Shown: one piece after another, positions 25,121 through 33,529 of the stretch
Position numbering within the stretch: position 1 is the first letter of the stretch
Layout: every line of letters begins with the position of its first letter
Origin: Dehalococcoidia bacterium
GTDB taxonomy: Bacteria; Chloroflexota; Dehalococcoidia; UBA2979
DNA: 42,893 bases
Reading direction: 5' to 3'
Assembly: GCA_019694855.1 (NCBI GenBank)
Contig: JAIBBD010000014.1
Span: forward strand, 1-42,893
Translations under genes and position numbers: made by a program
The notes under the pieces: generated by a model
What the model saw: the letters and a program-made list of their open reading frames with translations, nothing else
Told to the model about the DNA's origin: nothing
The model's database searches: none

Positions 25121-26407
25121 GTGCCGAGGCTCCGCCTGCCCTTCTACGGTTGGTGGATCGTCGGCGCCGCGATCGGGGCGCAGGCCCTCTCCGCCGGCCT
25201 CCTGCAGCAGTCCTTCGGCTCCTACATCGTCCTGCTCGAGCGCGACTTCGGCTGGAACCGCACTGCCCTCTCCGGCGCCTTCTCCCTAGCCCGCGTCGAG
25301 GATGGACTCCTTGGCCCGATCCAGGGCTGGCTCCTCGATCGCCTCGGCCCCCGCGCCGTCATGCGCGCCGGGATGCTCATGTTTGCCGCCGGCTTCTTCC
25401 TCTTCGCCCGCATCGACACCATTACCTGGTTCTACATCGCCTACCTGGTCATGGCCGTCGGCGCCTCCTTCGCCGGCTTCCTCTCGATCACCACCGTCAT
25501 CGTCAACTGGTTCGAGGAGAAACGGCAGACCGCGATGGGCATCGCGCTCCTCGGCACCGCCATCGGCGGCTTCTCACTCCCCCTCGTTGTCTGGGGCCTC
25601 GAGACCTGGGGCTGGCGCACCGTCGCCAATGTCTCCGGCATCATCGTCCTGCTCGTCGGCCTCCCCCTCACCCAGGTCGTCCGCCAGCGCCCCGAGCCCT
25701 ACGGCTACCTACCCGACGGCCGCAAGCCCGAGGATTCCGGCGCCGCCGCAGCCTCGGTCGTCCGTCTCTCCTCCAACATCCCCGACTTCACCGTCCGCCA
25801 GGCCCTCCGTACGAAGGCCTTCTGGTACATCTCCCTCGCCCACGCCGCGTCGGTCCTCGTGGTCGCGGTTGTCCAGGTGCACTTCACCGCGCACCTCGTC
25901 GGCTCGCTCTCCTACTCCCTCGGCGCCGCCGCCACCCTCACCACCGTCATGACCGCGGCCAACTTCGCGGGACGCCCCCTCGGCGGTTGGCTGGCGAGCC
26001 GCATCGGCTCACGAGCCGTGATCATGGGCTGCATGCTGCTGCACGCCGGCTCCCTGCTCGCGCTCGCCTACGGCACCGCGATGCCGGTGCTCGTCGGCTT
26101 CGCCATCGGCAACGGCCTCGCCTGGGGCGCCCGCGTCCCCGTCATCGTCACCATGCGTGCCGAATACTTCGGCGCGAAATCCTTTGGCTCGATCATGGGC
26201 CTCTCCTCCAGCGTCGTGACCATCGCCTCGGTCTCCGCGCCCTTCCTCGCCGGGCTCTCCTACGACGTCACCGGGTCCTACACCTTCGGCTTCACCGCGC
26301 TCGCCATCGCCGCCGCCCTCGGCACCCTCTTCCTCGTCTTCCTCCCCAGGCCCGAAGTCACCCCCACCTCCACACCCACCGCGCCGCTCGCGGCCGCCCA
26401 CTCATAG
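25121..26407 (+). CDS. MFS transporter (monocarboxylate/oxalate-formate type)
   Basis: A 428-residue protein with 12 predicted membrane helices. It opens with the FYGWWIVGAAIGAQALSAG segment common in MCT-like bacterial MFS proteins. The helix 2-3 loop carries DRLGPRAVMRAGMLMFA (motif A-like), and the second half carries GRPLGGWLASRIGSRAVIMG at the equivalent place. The cytoplasmic central loop (about 190-225) is Arg/Pro-rich. It probably exchanges an organic anion with protons; the substrate is unknown. The start is GTG 25121, with GAAAGG before it. An in-frame ATG at 25040 lacks a Shine-Dalgarno and adds residues unlike the family. The gene is transcribed alone; the Kdp region starts 370 bp later. 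Confidence 0.85.
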   Translation: MPRLRLPFYGWWIVGAAIGAQALSAGLLQQSFGSYIVLLERDFGWNRTALSGAFSLARVEDGLLGPIQGWLLDRLGPRAVMRAGMLMFAAGFFLFARIDTITWFYIAYLVMAVGASFAGFLSITTVIVNWFEEKRQTAMGIALLGTAIGGFSLPLVVWGLETWGWRTVANVSGIIVLLVGLPLTQVVRQRPEPYGYLPDGRKPEDSGAAAASVVRLSSNIPDFTVRQALRTKAFWYISLAHAASVLVVAVVQVHFTAHLVGSLSYSLGAAATLTTVMTAANFAGRPLGGWLASRIGSRAVIMGCMLLHAGSLLALAYGTAMPVLVGFAIGNGLAWGARVPVIVTMRAEYFGAKSFGSIMGLSSSVVTIASVSAPFLAGLSYDVTGSYTFGFTALAIAAALGTLFLVFLPRPEVTPTSTPTAPLAAAHS

Positions 26408-26777
26408 ACCAAGCCCACGAGGATGCCGCTTCAGGCGCCCGGCTGACCGCCCACGAACCGAGGTGGCGCAGGACTTCCCCCTGGGGAGTCGCACCCGATC
26501 CCCGGCTGCCAGAACTTGCATCAGGAACCGGTCTACCCCGGACGCGGTATCGAGATGGCGGCTCCGCCGTAACACATCCTTGCTTGCGCTCTGCGGGTTC
26601 GCCGTGGCGCACGTACTCGAGGAGTCCTGCGGCGGTGTACAGTCGCAACGCATACCGCGGAAGAGAGGCTGCTCGCGACGACCAGCGCCACAGCCGACCC
26701 CGCAGCGTGGCAGCAATGAACTGCGGTCTGTTTGCGACGATGTTCACCCCCCAATTGCAACGGATGGAGCCGCCTGC
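26408..26777. other. Gap of 370 bp with no convincing gene
   Basis: This stretch between the MFS stop and the KdpE start contains no gene I can support. A minus-strand frame (26747-26358) has a plausible-looking middle (PRYALRLYTAAGLLEYVR), but it ends inside the MFS gene and loses protein character, so it could be gene debris at most. A TACAGT at 26638-26643 could be a -10 for kdpE but has no -35. Third-position composition changes from here on, so this may be the left border of the Kdp segment. Confidence 0.3.
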
Positions 26778-27470
26778 TTGAAGGGCGCACGAATCCTCGT
26801 GGTCGACGACGACCCCGCCATCCAGCGGGTGATACGCCGCGCGCTCGAAGCCACCTCATACGAGGTAAGGACCGTTGCCGCCGGCAGCCCCGTCGCGAAT
26901 GAGGTCTCCTCCTTTCACCCCGAGGTGATCCTCCTCGACCTGGTATTGCCCGACGTGGATGGCGTTCGCGTATGCACCACGATCAGGCCGCTGACCGATG
27001 CGTGGATCATCGTACTTAGCGCCGTCGGCGATGATGCCAGGAAGGTCGAGGCGCTCGATAGCGGCGCTGACGACTACGTCACCAAGCCGTTCAGTATCGA
27101 CGAACTCCTTGCTCGTATTCGCGTGTCGCTGCGCCGCCAGAGCCGGAATTTGGAGGAGCCCGCGCTCAACGCCGGCGCGGTCAGCCTTCGCCTCGATACT
27201 CACGAAGTCTTCGTCGCCGGCCGTCCGGTGCAACTAACCCCCACGGAGTTCGCGTTACTCCGCTTGCTGATGGAACAGCAGAACCGCGTCCTCACCCAGC
27301 GCCTGATCCTCCAACGAGTCTGGGGGCCGGAGTACGCGGACGATCACCACATCCTGCGGACGTTCATCCATCAGCTGCGCCGGAAGCTGAGGGAAGCCTC
27401 GCCCGAGGCGGCCAACCTGATCGTCACCGACCCCGGCGTCGGGTACCGAATCTCGGCGCCGATTCCCTGA
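26778..27470 (+). CDS. kdpE: KdpE-type response regulator (OmpR/PhoB family)
   Basis: A 230-residue two-domain regulator. The receiver (about 1-115) has acidic pocket VVDDD, phosphoacceptor in VILLDLVLPDVDGV (Asp ~52), the Ser switch residue in IIVLSAVG, and Lys in YVTKPF. The C-terminal winged helix (about 130-228) has LDTHEVFVAGRPVQLTPTEF, ALLRLLMEQQNRVLTQRLIL, RTFIHQLRRKLR and VGYRISAP, the wording of KdpE proteins. It would activate kdpFABC under K+ limitation. The start is TTG 26778, with GGAG eight bases upstream; the frame stays open to 26463 but without protein character. Unusually it precedes the pump genes, and no kinase core lies nearby to phosphorylate it. Confidence 0.88.
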   Translation: MKGARILVVDDDPAIQRVIRRALEATSYEVRTVAAGSPVANEVSSFHPEVILLDLVLPDVDGVRVCTTIRPLTDAWIIVLSAVGDDARKVEALDSGADDYVTKPFSIDELLARIRVSLRRQSRNLEEPALNAGAVSLRLDTHEVFVAGRPVQLTPTEFALLRLLMEQQNRVLTQRLILQRVWGPEYADDHHILRTFIHQLRRKLREASPEAANLIVTDPGVGYRISAPIP

Positions 27471-27564
27471 CGCCGCCCGCATATCCTCGGAGACGTTCAT
27501 CCACGCGGCGCTGACAGCTCGTCGGCAACAATCCTCGCATGCGACCTCTCGGCAACTGCCAGCG

Positions 27565-27951
27565 ATGAACGAGGACATCCTGCTTGTTGACGACGAGCAG
27601 GCGATTCTGACTGTCCTCGAGCGCTCGCTGCGCGCCCACGGGTACACCGTGCACACAGCCGCCGCAGGCCGCGAGGCACTGGCCAGGATGAGTGAGGTTG
27701 TGCCGGGTCTGCTGCTCCTTGACATCAACCTCCCGGACCTCACGGGCTGGGAGGTGCTCCGGCGGCTCTCTCCGACGGATCGTGCTCGCATCCCCGTCGT
27801 CGTGTTGTCCGCTGCACCCCTCTCGCGCCGGCGTCTTGAGGAATTCTGTCCCGCCGGTGTGCTGCTCAAGCCGTTTCCGATCGAGGCATTGCTGCGTCTG
27901 GTGGGCGACGTGCTGGGAGGACGCAGGAAGGAAGAGATGCTGGATGCCTGA
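27565..27951 (+). CDS. Stand-alone response-regulator receiver protein
   Basis: A 128-residue single-domain receiver. All key residues are present: acidic pair in ILLVDDEQAI, phosphoacceptor in LLLLDINLPDLTGW (Asp ~53), Ser in VVVLSAAPL and Lys in LLKPFPIEALL. No output domain follows, so it would act as a phosphate carrier, a sink, or through protein contacts, like CheY/Spo0F-type proteins. It lies between kdpE and kdpF in the same direction, and its last 8 bp overlap the next small gene, so it belongs to the Kdp transcript. It could link an unseen kinase to KdpE. No strong Shine-Dalgarno is seen (AGCG before the ATG). Confidence 0.88.
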   Translation: MNEDILLVDDEQAILTVLERSLRAHGYTVHTAAAGREALARMSEVVPGLLLLDINLPDLTGWEVLRRLSPTDRARIPVVVLSAAPLSRRRLEEFCPAGVLLKPFPIEALLRLVGDVLGGRRKEEMLDA

Positions 27952-28027
27952 CATCGGTTTTCTCACGCTCACCGTCAGCTCGTTTGTCGCATTCGGACTC
28001 CTCGCGGAGTTCCTGAGGAGGGTGTGA
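27944..28027 (+). CDS. Small single-helix membrane peptide (27 residues) of the Kdp operon
   Basis: The frame opens at ATG 27944 with GAAGAG eight bases upstream (GGAAGGAAGAG tract) and ends at TGA 28025-28027. It encodes a peptide starting MPDIGFLTLTVSSFVAFGLL and ending AEFLRRV, that is one hydrophobic helix with a positive C-terminal end. It overlaps the receiver gene by 8 bp and shares one base with the kdpF start (TGATG), which is strong evidence for coupled translation. It differs from KdpF, which is encoded next. Small membrane peptides just upstream of kdpF occur in other bacteria as far as I recall, but I know no assigned function. It may be an extra pump subunit or sensor contact. 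Confidence 0.6.
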   Translation: MPDIGFLTLTVSSFVAFGLLAEFLRRV

Positions 28028-28116
28028 TGGACGCCGAAAACCTGATCGCGCTCACGATCGCGCTGGTGCTCGGCGCCTATGTCTTGTACGCACTGCTCCG
28101 CGCGGAGGAGATGTAG
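28027..28116 (+). CDS. kdpF: KdpF, small subunit of the K+-transporting ATPase
   Basis: A 29-residue single-span peptide: MDAENLIALTIALVLGAYVL, then YALLRAEEM. The C-terminal L.YALLRAE ending is the KdpF signature, and the position just before kdpA is the usual one. KdpF stabilises the KdpABC complex in the membrane. The start ATG 28027 overlaps the stop of the preceding 27-residue peptide by one base. The stop (28114-28116) is 4 bp before the kdpA ATG, and GGAGGAG inside its 3' end serves as the kdpA Shine-Dalgarno. Confidence 0.88.
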   Translation: MDAENLIALTIALVLGAYVLYALLRAEEM

Positions 28117-28120
28117 CGAA

Positions 28121-29845
28121 ATGACCACCATCGAGTGGGGACAGCTGGCTCTCTACACGGCCGTCCTGCTGCTCGCGGCGAAGCCACTCGGCAGCTATAT
28201 GGCGACTGTGTACGAAGGCCGCCGCACCTGGTTGCATCCAATCGTCCGGCCGCTCGAGGCCGTTACGTACCGCCTGTCCGGCGTGCACGAGGAGTCCGAA
28301 CAGGACTGGCGGCGCTATCTGTTTGCCGTGTTGGCCTTCAACCTGCTCGGGTTCCTCATGCTCTATCTCATCCTGAGAACGCAGGGATCGTTGCCCCTGA
28401 ACCCGCAGCATTTCCCCGCTGTGAAGCCGAGTCTCGCCTTCAATACTGCCGTCAGCTTCGTGACCAACACGAACTGGCAGTCCTACGGCGGCGAGACCAC
28501 GCTGAGCTACTTCTCGCAGATGGTTGGCCTCACGTTCCAGAACTTCGTCTCGGCCGCAGTCGGCATGGCGATCCTGGTCGCCGTCATCCGCGGACTGGCG
28601 CGGCACTCAGCTCATACGCTCGGCAACTTCTGGGTCGATCTCACCCGCAGTGTGCTCTACATCCTGCTCCCGCTCAGCCTGCTCGTCGCGATCTTCCTCG
28701 TATCGCAGGGCGTGATTCAGAATTTCGCGGCCTACAAACAAGTCGCCACGCTCGAGGGACCGACGCAAGTCCTCGGCATGGGTCCGGCCGCGGCACAGCT
28801 CGCCATCAAGCAGTTGGGCACGAACGGTGGCGGCTTCTTCAATGCGAACTCGGCTCACCCATTCGAAAACCCGACCGCCTGGTCGAACCTGGTCGAGATG
28901 CTCGCCATCCTCCTGATCCCGGTCGCTTCCGTCTACATGTACGGCCGCATGGTCGGATCGACGAAACACGGTTGGGTGCTCGTCGGCGCGATGACCGCGC
29001 TCATGCTGCTGGGCGCGGTCATCGTTGGGTACGCCGAGCAGACCGGAAACCCGAACCTCGAGGCGGTGGGCGTTACCCAGGTGGCAGGGAACGGTCAGCT
29101 CGGCGGAAACATGGAGGGGAAAGAGCAACGCTTTGGTATCGGCAACTCAACCATCTGGGCTGTCACGACGACCGATGCCTCAAACGGTTCGGTAAACAGC
29201 ATGCATGACAGCTACACGGCCCTGGGAGGGTTAATGCCCCTGGCCAACATCGCGACAAGTGAGGTCATCTTCGGCGGCGTTGGTTCGGGCATGTACGGCG
29301 CTGTGCTGTACATACTCCTGACCGTGTTCATCGCCGGGCTCATGGTCGGACGGACGCCGGAATACCTCGGGAAGAAGGTCGAGGCGCGCGAGATGAAGTC
29401 CGCGATGGTAGCGCTGCTGATCTTCCCACTGCTGATCCTCGGATGGTCCGCGATTGGGGTCGCCCAGAGCTTTGGCACCGACGCGTTGAACAACGCGGGA
29501 CCGCACGGGCTATCGGAGATCCTCTACGCCTTTAGCTCAGGCGCCGCGAACAACGGCTCTGCCTTTGCTGGTCTGGGAGCAAACACGACGTTCTACAACC
29601 TCGGAATCGGGATCAATATCCTCGTCGGTCGCTTTATCTTCATCGTCGCCGTCATGGTGATCGCCGGGACCATGGTCGAAAAGCGACGCGTCCCGGCCAG
29701 TCTCGGCACCTTCCCGGTGGACGGGGTCACATTCGGGGGCCTCTTCGCGGGCGTCATCCTCATCGTCGGGCTCCTGACGTTCTTCCCTGCCTTCGCGCTC
29801 GGCCCAATCGTCGAGCACCTCATGCGCAGCGGAACACTGTTCTAG
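28121..29845 (+). CDS. kdpA: KdpA, potassium-binding and channel-like subunit of the K+-transporting ATPase
   Basis: A 574-residue membrane protein with ten helices and four pore loops, as in the SKT superfamily. The pore regions are all there: [60 protein letters not shown] and [20 protein letters not shown]. The N-terminus [20 protein letters not shown] and the motif [11 protein letters not shown] are also typical. It selects K+ and passes it through a tunnel to KdpB. Length is normal. Third codon positions here look less C-saturated than in genes left of 25 kb. Part of kdpFABC, followed 22 bp later by kdpB. Confidence 0.96.
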   Translation: MTTIEWGQLALYTAVLLLAAKPLGSYMATVYEGRRTWLHPIVRPLEAVTYRLSGVHEESEQDWRRYLFAVLAFNLLGFLMLYLILRTQGSLPLNPQHFPAVKPSLAFNTAVSFVTNTNWQSYGGETTLSYFSQMVGLTFQNFVSAAVGMAILVAVIRGLARHSAHTLGNFWVDLTRSVLYILLPLSLLVAIFLVSQGVIQNFAAYKQVATLEGPTQVLGMGPAAAQLAIKQLGTNGGGFFNANSAHPFENPTAWSNLVEMLAILLIPVASVYMYGRMVGSTKHGWVLVGAMTALMLLGAVIVGYAEQTGNPNLEAVGVTQVAGNGQLGGNMEGKEQRFGIGNSTIWAVTTTDASNGSVNSMHDSYTALGGLMPLANIATSEVIFGGVGSGMYGAVLYILLTVFIAGLMVGRTPEYLGKKVEAREMKSAMVALLIFPLLILGWSAIGVAQSFGTDALNNAGPHGLSEILYAFSSGAANNGSAFAGLGANTTFYNLGIGINILVGRFIFIVAVMVIAGTMVEKRRVPASLGTFPVDGVTFGGLFAGVILIVGLLTFFPAFALGPIVEHLMRSGTLF

Positions 29846-29867
29846 GCATTCGAGGAGGACAACTGAG

Positions 29868-31943
29868 ATGGCCGTAGCGCAAGCGCCTGCTCCGGTGCCA
29901 CTCCGAGTCGAGAAGCGTCAGACAGCGAGCGTCTGGACCGCACAGATCGTTCGCCAGGCCGTTGTGGATTCGTTCCGCAAGCTGGCTCCCTGGAAACTCT
30001 ATAAGAACGTCATCATCTTCATCGTCGAAGTGGGCGCACTCCTGACGACCCTGATCTGCATCAGAGACGTCATCGATGGGAAATCGTTCGAGCTCGCGCG
30101 CTTCGAACTGCAAATTTCGGTCTGGCTCTGGTTCACCGTGCTGTTCGCGAACTTCGCCGAGGCGATCGCTGAAGGCCGTGGCAAAGCGCAGGCCGACACC
30201 CTTCGCCGGACTCGCACCCAATCCACCGCCCGTCGCGTGCGAGACGACGGCATCGAGGACGTACCGGCAAGCCTCCTCCGTCGCGGCGATGTCGTCGTCG
30301 TGGCCTCCGGCGAGCTCATTCCAGGCGACGGGGACGTCATCGAGGGGGTCGCCTACGTGAATGAGGCGGCGATCACGGGCGAGTCCGCCCCGGTCGTGAA
30401 GGAGCCGGGTACCGATATCCGTAGCTCGGTGACTGGCGGCACGACTGTGGTCAGCGACTCGCTCCGCATCCGTATCACGGCCAACCCTGGCGAGACGTTC
30501 CTCGACCGCATGATCGCGCTGGTCGAGGGCGCCGAGCGCCAGAAGACACCAAACGAGGTGGCGCTCAACATCCTCCTGAGCGGGCTCACGTTCATCTTCC
30601 TGATGGTCACGGTGACCCTCCAGCCGTTCGCCCGCTACTCCGGCTCCGAGATATCCGTAGTCATCCTCGTGGCCCTCTTGGTCACCCTGATCCCGACCAC
30701 GATTGGCGGCCTGCTCTCCGCCATTGGGATCGCCGGCATGGACCGCCTCGTGCAGCGCAACGTGCTCGCGATGTCGGGTCGCGCGGTCGAGGCCGCGGGC
30801 GACGTCGACACGTTGCTGCTCGACAAGACCGGCACGATCACCTTCGGCAACCGCCTCGCGTCCGAATTCGTCCCGGTCGATGGCGTCCAGGCAGAACGTC
30901 TGGTCTCGGCGGCGGTACGTTGCTCCCTCGGCGACGAGACGCCCGAGGGCCGCTCGGTGATCGACCTCGCCCGCGCCCAGGGTTACGCGCACCTCGTAGG
31001 CACGTTGCCGGCCGACGCCGAACTCGTCCCCTTCAGCGCCGAGACGCGGCTCAGTGGCGTGCGGTCCAACGGCACACTGGTGGCGAAAGGCGCCGTCGAC
31101 GCGATCTCTGCCGCTGCCGGGAGCGACCCGTCCCGTGACCTTGTCGCCCACTCGCAGCGGATTGCTGGCGAAGGAGGCACGCCCCTCGCCGTACTCGACG
31201 GCCACCAGGTGCTTGGCCTGATCTACCTGAAGGACACAGTGAAGCCCGGCATCCGGCAGCGGTTCGAGGAACTCCGCCGCATGGGCATTCGCACCGTCAT
31301 GGTCACGGGCGACAACCGCCTCACTGCGGCGACCATCGCACGTGACGCCGGCGTCGATGACTTCGTCGCGGAGAGCAAGCCCGAGGACAAGATCCGCGTC
31401 ATCCGGGAGGAGCAGGCGCAGGGCCGTTTGGTCGCCATGACGGGCGATGGGACGAATGACGCCCCGGCGCTGGCCCAGGCGGACGTGGGCGTCGCCATGA
31501 ACAGCGGGACCCAGGCCGCCAAAGAGGCGGGCAACATGGTGGACCTCGACAGCGACCCGACCAAGCTCATCGAGATCGTCGCGATTGGAAAGCAGCTGCT
31601 CATGACACGCGGCGCGCTGACCACTTTCAGCATCGCCAATGACGTCGCGAAGTACTTCGCCATCCTCCCCGCCGCCTTCGCCGTGACCTACCCCGCCCTC
31701 GACGCCCTGAACGTGATGCATCTGCACTCGCCCGAAAGCGCGATCCTCTCGGCGGTGATCTTCAACGCGCTCATCATCGTCGCTCTCGTACCGCTTGCGC
31801 TCCGCGGCGTCGCCTACCGCGCCATCGGCGCGGCGTCCCTCTTGAGGCGGAACGCCTTGATCTACGGCGTTGGAGGGATCATCGCTCCCTTCGTCGGGAT
31901 CAAAGCGATTGACCTGCTGCTTACCGCCGTGAACCTGGCGTAG
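29868..31943 (+). CDS. kdpB: KdpB, catalytic P-type ATPase subunit of the K+ transporter
   Basis: A 691-residue type IA P-type ATPase. Motifs in order: actuator loop [11 protein letters not shown] (TGES 170-173), membrane segment [20 protein letters not shown], phosphorylation site [13 protein letters not shown] (Asp319), nucleotide domain [10 protein letters not shown] and KGAVDAI, then [15 protein letters not shown] and the hinge [20 protein letters not shown]. The TGES Ser is the residue reported to be phosphorylated for high-K+ inhibition in E. coli KdpB (Ser162), and it is kept here. AGGAGG precedes the ATG. ATP hydrolysis in KdpB drives K+ entry via KdpA. Length and motifs are complete, so the pump should be functional. 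Confidence 0.97.
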   Translation: MAVAQAPAPVPLRVEKRQTASVWTAQIVRQAVVDSFRKLAPWKLYKNVIIFIVEVGALLTTLICIRDVIDGKSFELARFELQISVWLWFTVLFANFAEAIAEGRGKAQADTLRRTRTQSTARRVRDDGIEDVPASLLRRGDVVVVASGELIPGDGDVIEGVAYVNEAAITGESAPVVKEPGTDIRSSVTGGTTVVSDSLRIRITANPGETFLDRMIALVEGAERQKTPNEVALNILLSGLTFIFLMVTVTLQPFARYSGSEISVVILVALLVTLIPTTIGGLLSAIGIAGMDRLVQRNVLAMSGRAVEAAGDVDTLLLDKTGTITFGNRLASEFVPVDGVQAERLVSAAVRCSLGDETPEGRSVIDLARAQGYAHLVGTLPADAELVPFSAETRLSGVRSNGTLVAKGAVDAISAAAGSDPSRDLVAHSQRIAGEGGTPLAVLDGHQVLGLIYLKDTVKPGIRQRFEELRRMGIRTVMVTGDNRLTAATIARDAGVDDFVAESKPEDKIRVIREEQAQGRLVAMTGDGTNDAPALAQADVGVAMNSGTQAAKEAGNMVDLDSDPTKLIEIVAIGKQLLMTRGALTTFSIANDVAKYFAILPAAFAVTYPALDALNVMHLHSPESAILSAVIFNALIIVALVPLALRGVAYRAIGAASLLRRNALIYGVGGIIAPFVGIKAIDLLLTAVNLA

Positions 31944-31954
31944 CGGAGGACATC

Positions 31955-32551
31955 ATGACTGCCAAGGCCCTCACCCAGGAGCTCAGGCCCCTGCTCGGCA
32001 TCACCGTCACCATGCTGTTGCTCACCACCGCCGTGTACCCCCTGGCCGTCACGGGCGTCGCTCAGACCCTGTTCCACCGGCAGGCCAACGGCAGCATTGT
32101 CGAGGTGAACGGGTCCCCGGTCGGCTCCACGCTGATCGGCCAGATGTTCGAGGGAGACCAGTACTTCCATGGGCGTCCGTCGGCCGCGGGTGACGGCTAC
32201 GATGCGAGCGCGTCCGGCGGGTCGAACCTCGGCCCCACGAGCCAGAAGCTCATCGATCGAGTGACCGAGGATGCGGCGGCCTTCCGGCAGTCGAACAGCC
32301 TGGAGGCGCATGCAACCCTGCCATCCGACGCGGTCACTGCGTCGGGCAGCGGACTGGATCCCCACGTCAGCCCTGCCACGGCGCGCCTCCAGGTTGAGCG
32401 TGTGGCGCACGCCCGACGGGTGACCGAAGACCAGGTCCGCGAACTCGTGGACGAGTTCACCGAGGGTCGCCAACTGGTGCTCATCGGCGAGCCTCGCGTG
32501 AACGTGCTGAAACTCAACATTGCCCTCGATGAGCGGTTCCCACTCCCGTAG
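31955..32551 (+). CDS. kdpC: KdpC subunit of the K+-transporting ATPase
   Basis: A 198-residue protein with one N-terminal membrane helix (about 10-32: LRPLLGITVTMLLLTTAVYP) and a periplasmic-side domain. Family wording is clear: QTLFHRQANGSIVEVNGSPV, GSTLIGQMFEGDQYFHGRPS, GYDASASGGSNLGPTSQKLI and DAVTASGSGLDPHVSPATAR. The terminal block is RVAHARRVTEDQVRELVDEF. KdpC supports assembly and ATP use of KdpB. GGAGGA lies just before the ATG, 11 bp after the kdpB stop. Full length. Confidence 0.96.
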   Translation: MTAKALTQELRPLLGITVTMLLLTTAVYPLAVTGVAQTLFHRQANGSIVEVNGSPVGSTLIGQMFEGDQYFHGRPSAAGDGYDASASGGSNLGPTSQKLIDRVTEDAAAFRQSNSLEAHATLPSDAVTASGSGLDPHVSPATARLQVERVAHARRVTEDQVRELVDEFTEGRQLVLIGEPRVNVLKLNIALDERFPLP

Positions 32552-32589
32552 CACCTCGAAGCAGAACGCCCAACGGAATTGGAGGCGTC

Positions 32590-33453
32590 ATGATCTGGGA
32601 CAATGGGACTACCGCCGCGGGGAAGAGTCGTGAGAATGGTCAGTTGGAACCGGAGACGACCGAGGCGGTCGCGATCCTCAAGCGCTGGTTCCTTAGTCGC
32701 TGGTCAGGGTTGCTGGCCGTAAGCATCGCGGCAGCTGTCTTCACAGCCATCTTTACGTCGTTCCAGGATGAGCGACGCCTTCCCGATGTAGCCATGCTGT
32801 ACCTGGCGGTCACGCTGATCTCCGCGGCGACGTGGGGCTACGCGGTGGGCGCGTTCAGCGCGCTTTTGACAAACCTCTTCCTCAACTACTTCTTCATTCC
32901 ACCGTTGCATGTGTTCAACGTCGCTGACCGGGGCAACGCGGGCGGGCTTGTCCTCTTCTTTCTGGTGGCCGCGCTGGGCGCGTCCCTCGTGTCCCGAATG
33001 CGAGACGTCGCGCGACACCTCCAAACCGCGTGCGAGGAGAACCTGACCCTGTCGGAGCTCATTCATGCAGTGGCCGCCTCCGCACCCGGCGCGGAACCCT
33101 CCGCGTTCTGCTCCTCGGCCGCTCGACGTATGGGAGCCGCCCGAGTGGAACTCATCGAGCATCGAGACGGCTGGGTGGTGCTCGCGGGAAGCGCCCGGGC
33201 GGGACAGTACCTCGATGAGCGCGAATCGGCCGCTATCGCTCAACTCGCAGATCGGCTCAGCTCAGGCCAACCGTCGACCCTCAAGCGGATCGACGATCGC
33301 TTCGTTGTCCCGTTGCCCGGTTACACTGCGCCTGCCGTGCTGGTGATCTCAGGGATGGACGGGGCGCTCAGATCTGAGGACGTCGACCGCTTCCTGCGCA
33401 CCGTCGCGGACCAGGCAACGATTGCGATCCGACTCGGAAGGCGCGCAGCGTGA
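32590..33453 (+). CDS. KdpD middle part as a separate protein (DUF4118 membrane domain + GAF)
   Basis: A 287-residue protein matching only the central portion of a normal KdpD. Four closely spaced helices lie at about 38-58, 68-86, 88-108 and 117-135. They include the KdpD/DUF4118 signature LFLNYFFIPPLHVFNVADRG. A helix (MRDVARHLQTACEENLTLSE) then leads to a GAF-like domain (about 155-285) ending FLRTVADQATIAIRLGRRAA, exactly where KdpD proteins continue into HisKA. No His-box, N-box or G-box follows; the frame stops at 33453. GGAGG precedes ATG 32590. It comes 38 bp after kdpC and before the N-terminal KdpD gene, so domain order is reversed relative to KdpD. Presumably it senses K+ or turgor at the membrane. 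Confidence 0.8.
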   Translation: MIWDNGTTAAGKSRENGQLEPETTEAVAILKRWFLSRWSGLLAVSIAAAVFTAIFTSFQDERRLPDVAMLYLAVTLISAATWGYAVGAFSALLTNLFLNYFFIPPLHVFNVADRGNAGGLVLFFLVAALGASLVSRMRDVARHLQTACEENLTLSELIHAVAASAPGAEPSAFCSSAARRMGAARVELIEHRDGWVVLAGSARAGQYLDERESAAIAQLADRLSSGQPSTLKRIDDRFVVPLPGYTAPAVLVISGMDGALRSEDVDRFLRTVADQATIAIRLGRRAA

Positions 33454-33529
33454 TCCGCTCCCTCCCGGCGGATCGGGACATCACGGGCGTTGGCGCCGCG
33501 CGGCGCGGGTCGATCGCACCAGAAACACC

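Noticed and set aside
26358-26747. Minus-strand frame of 129 codons left of kdpE
   Set aside because: Part of it looks protein-like, but it ends inside the MFS gene and has no family match I recognise; kept only as possible debris in the gap entry.
26463-26777. N-terminal extension of KdpE
   Set aside because: The frame is open, but the residues are Arg/Ser/Pro-rich and precede a receiver domain that starts normally at TTG 26778 with a Shine-Dalgarno.
29820-31727. Minus-strand open frame of 635 codons opposite kdpB
   Set aside because: It is a shadow of a conserved kdpB; composition is His/Asp/Val/Glu-rich without family motifs, as expected from antisense GC-rich codons.
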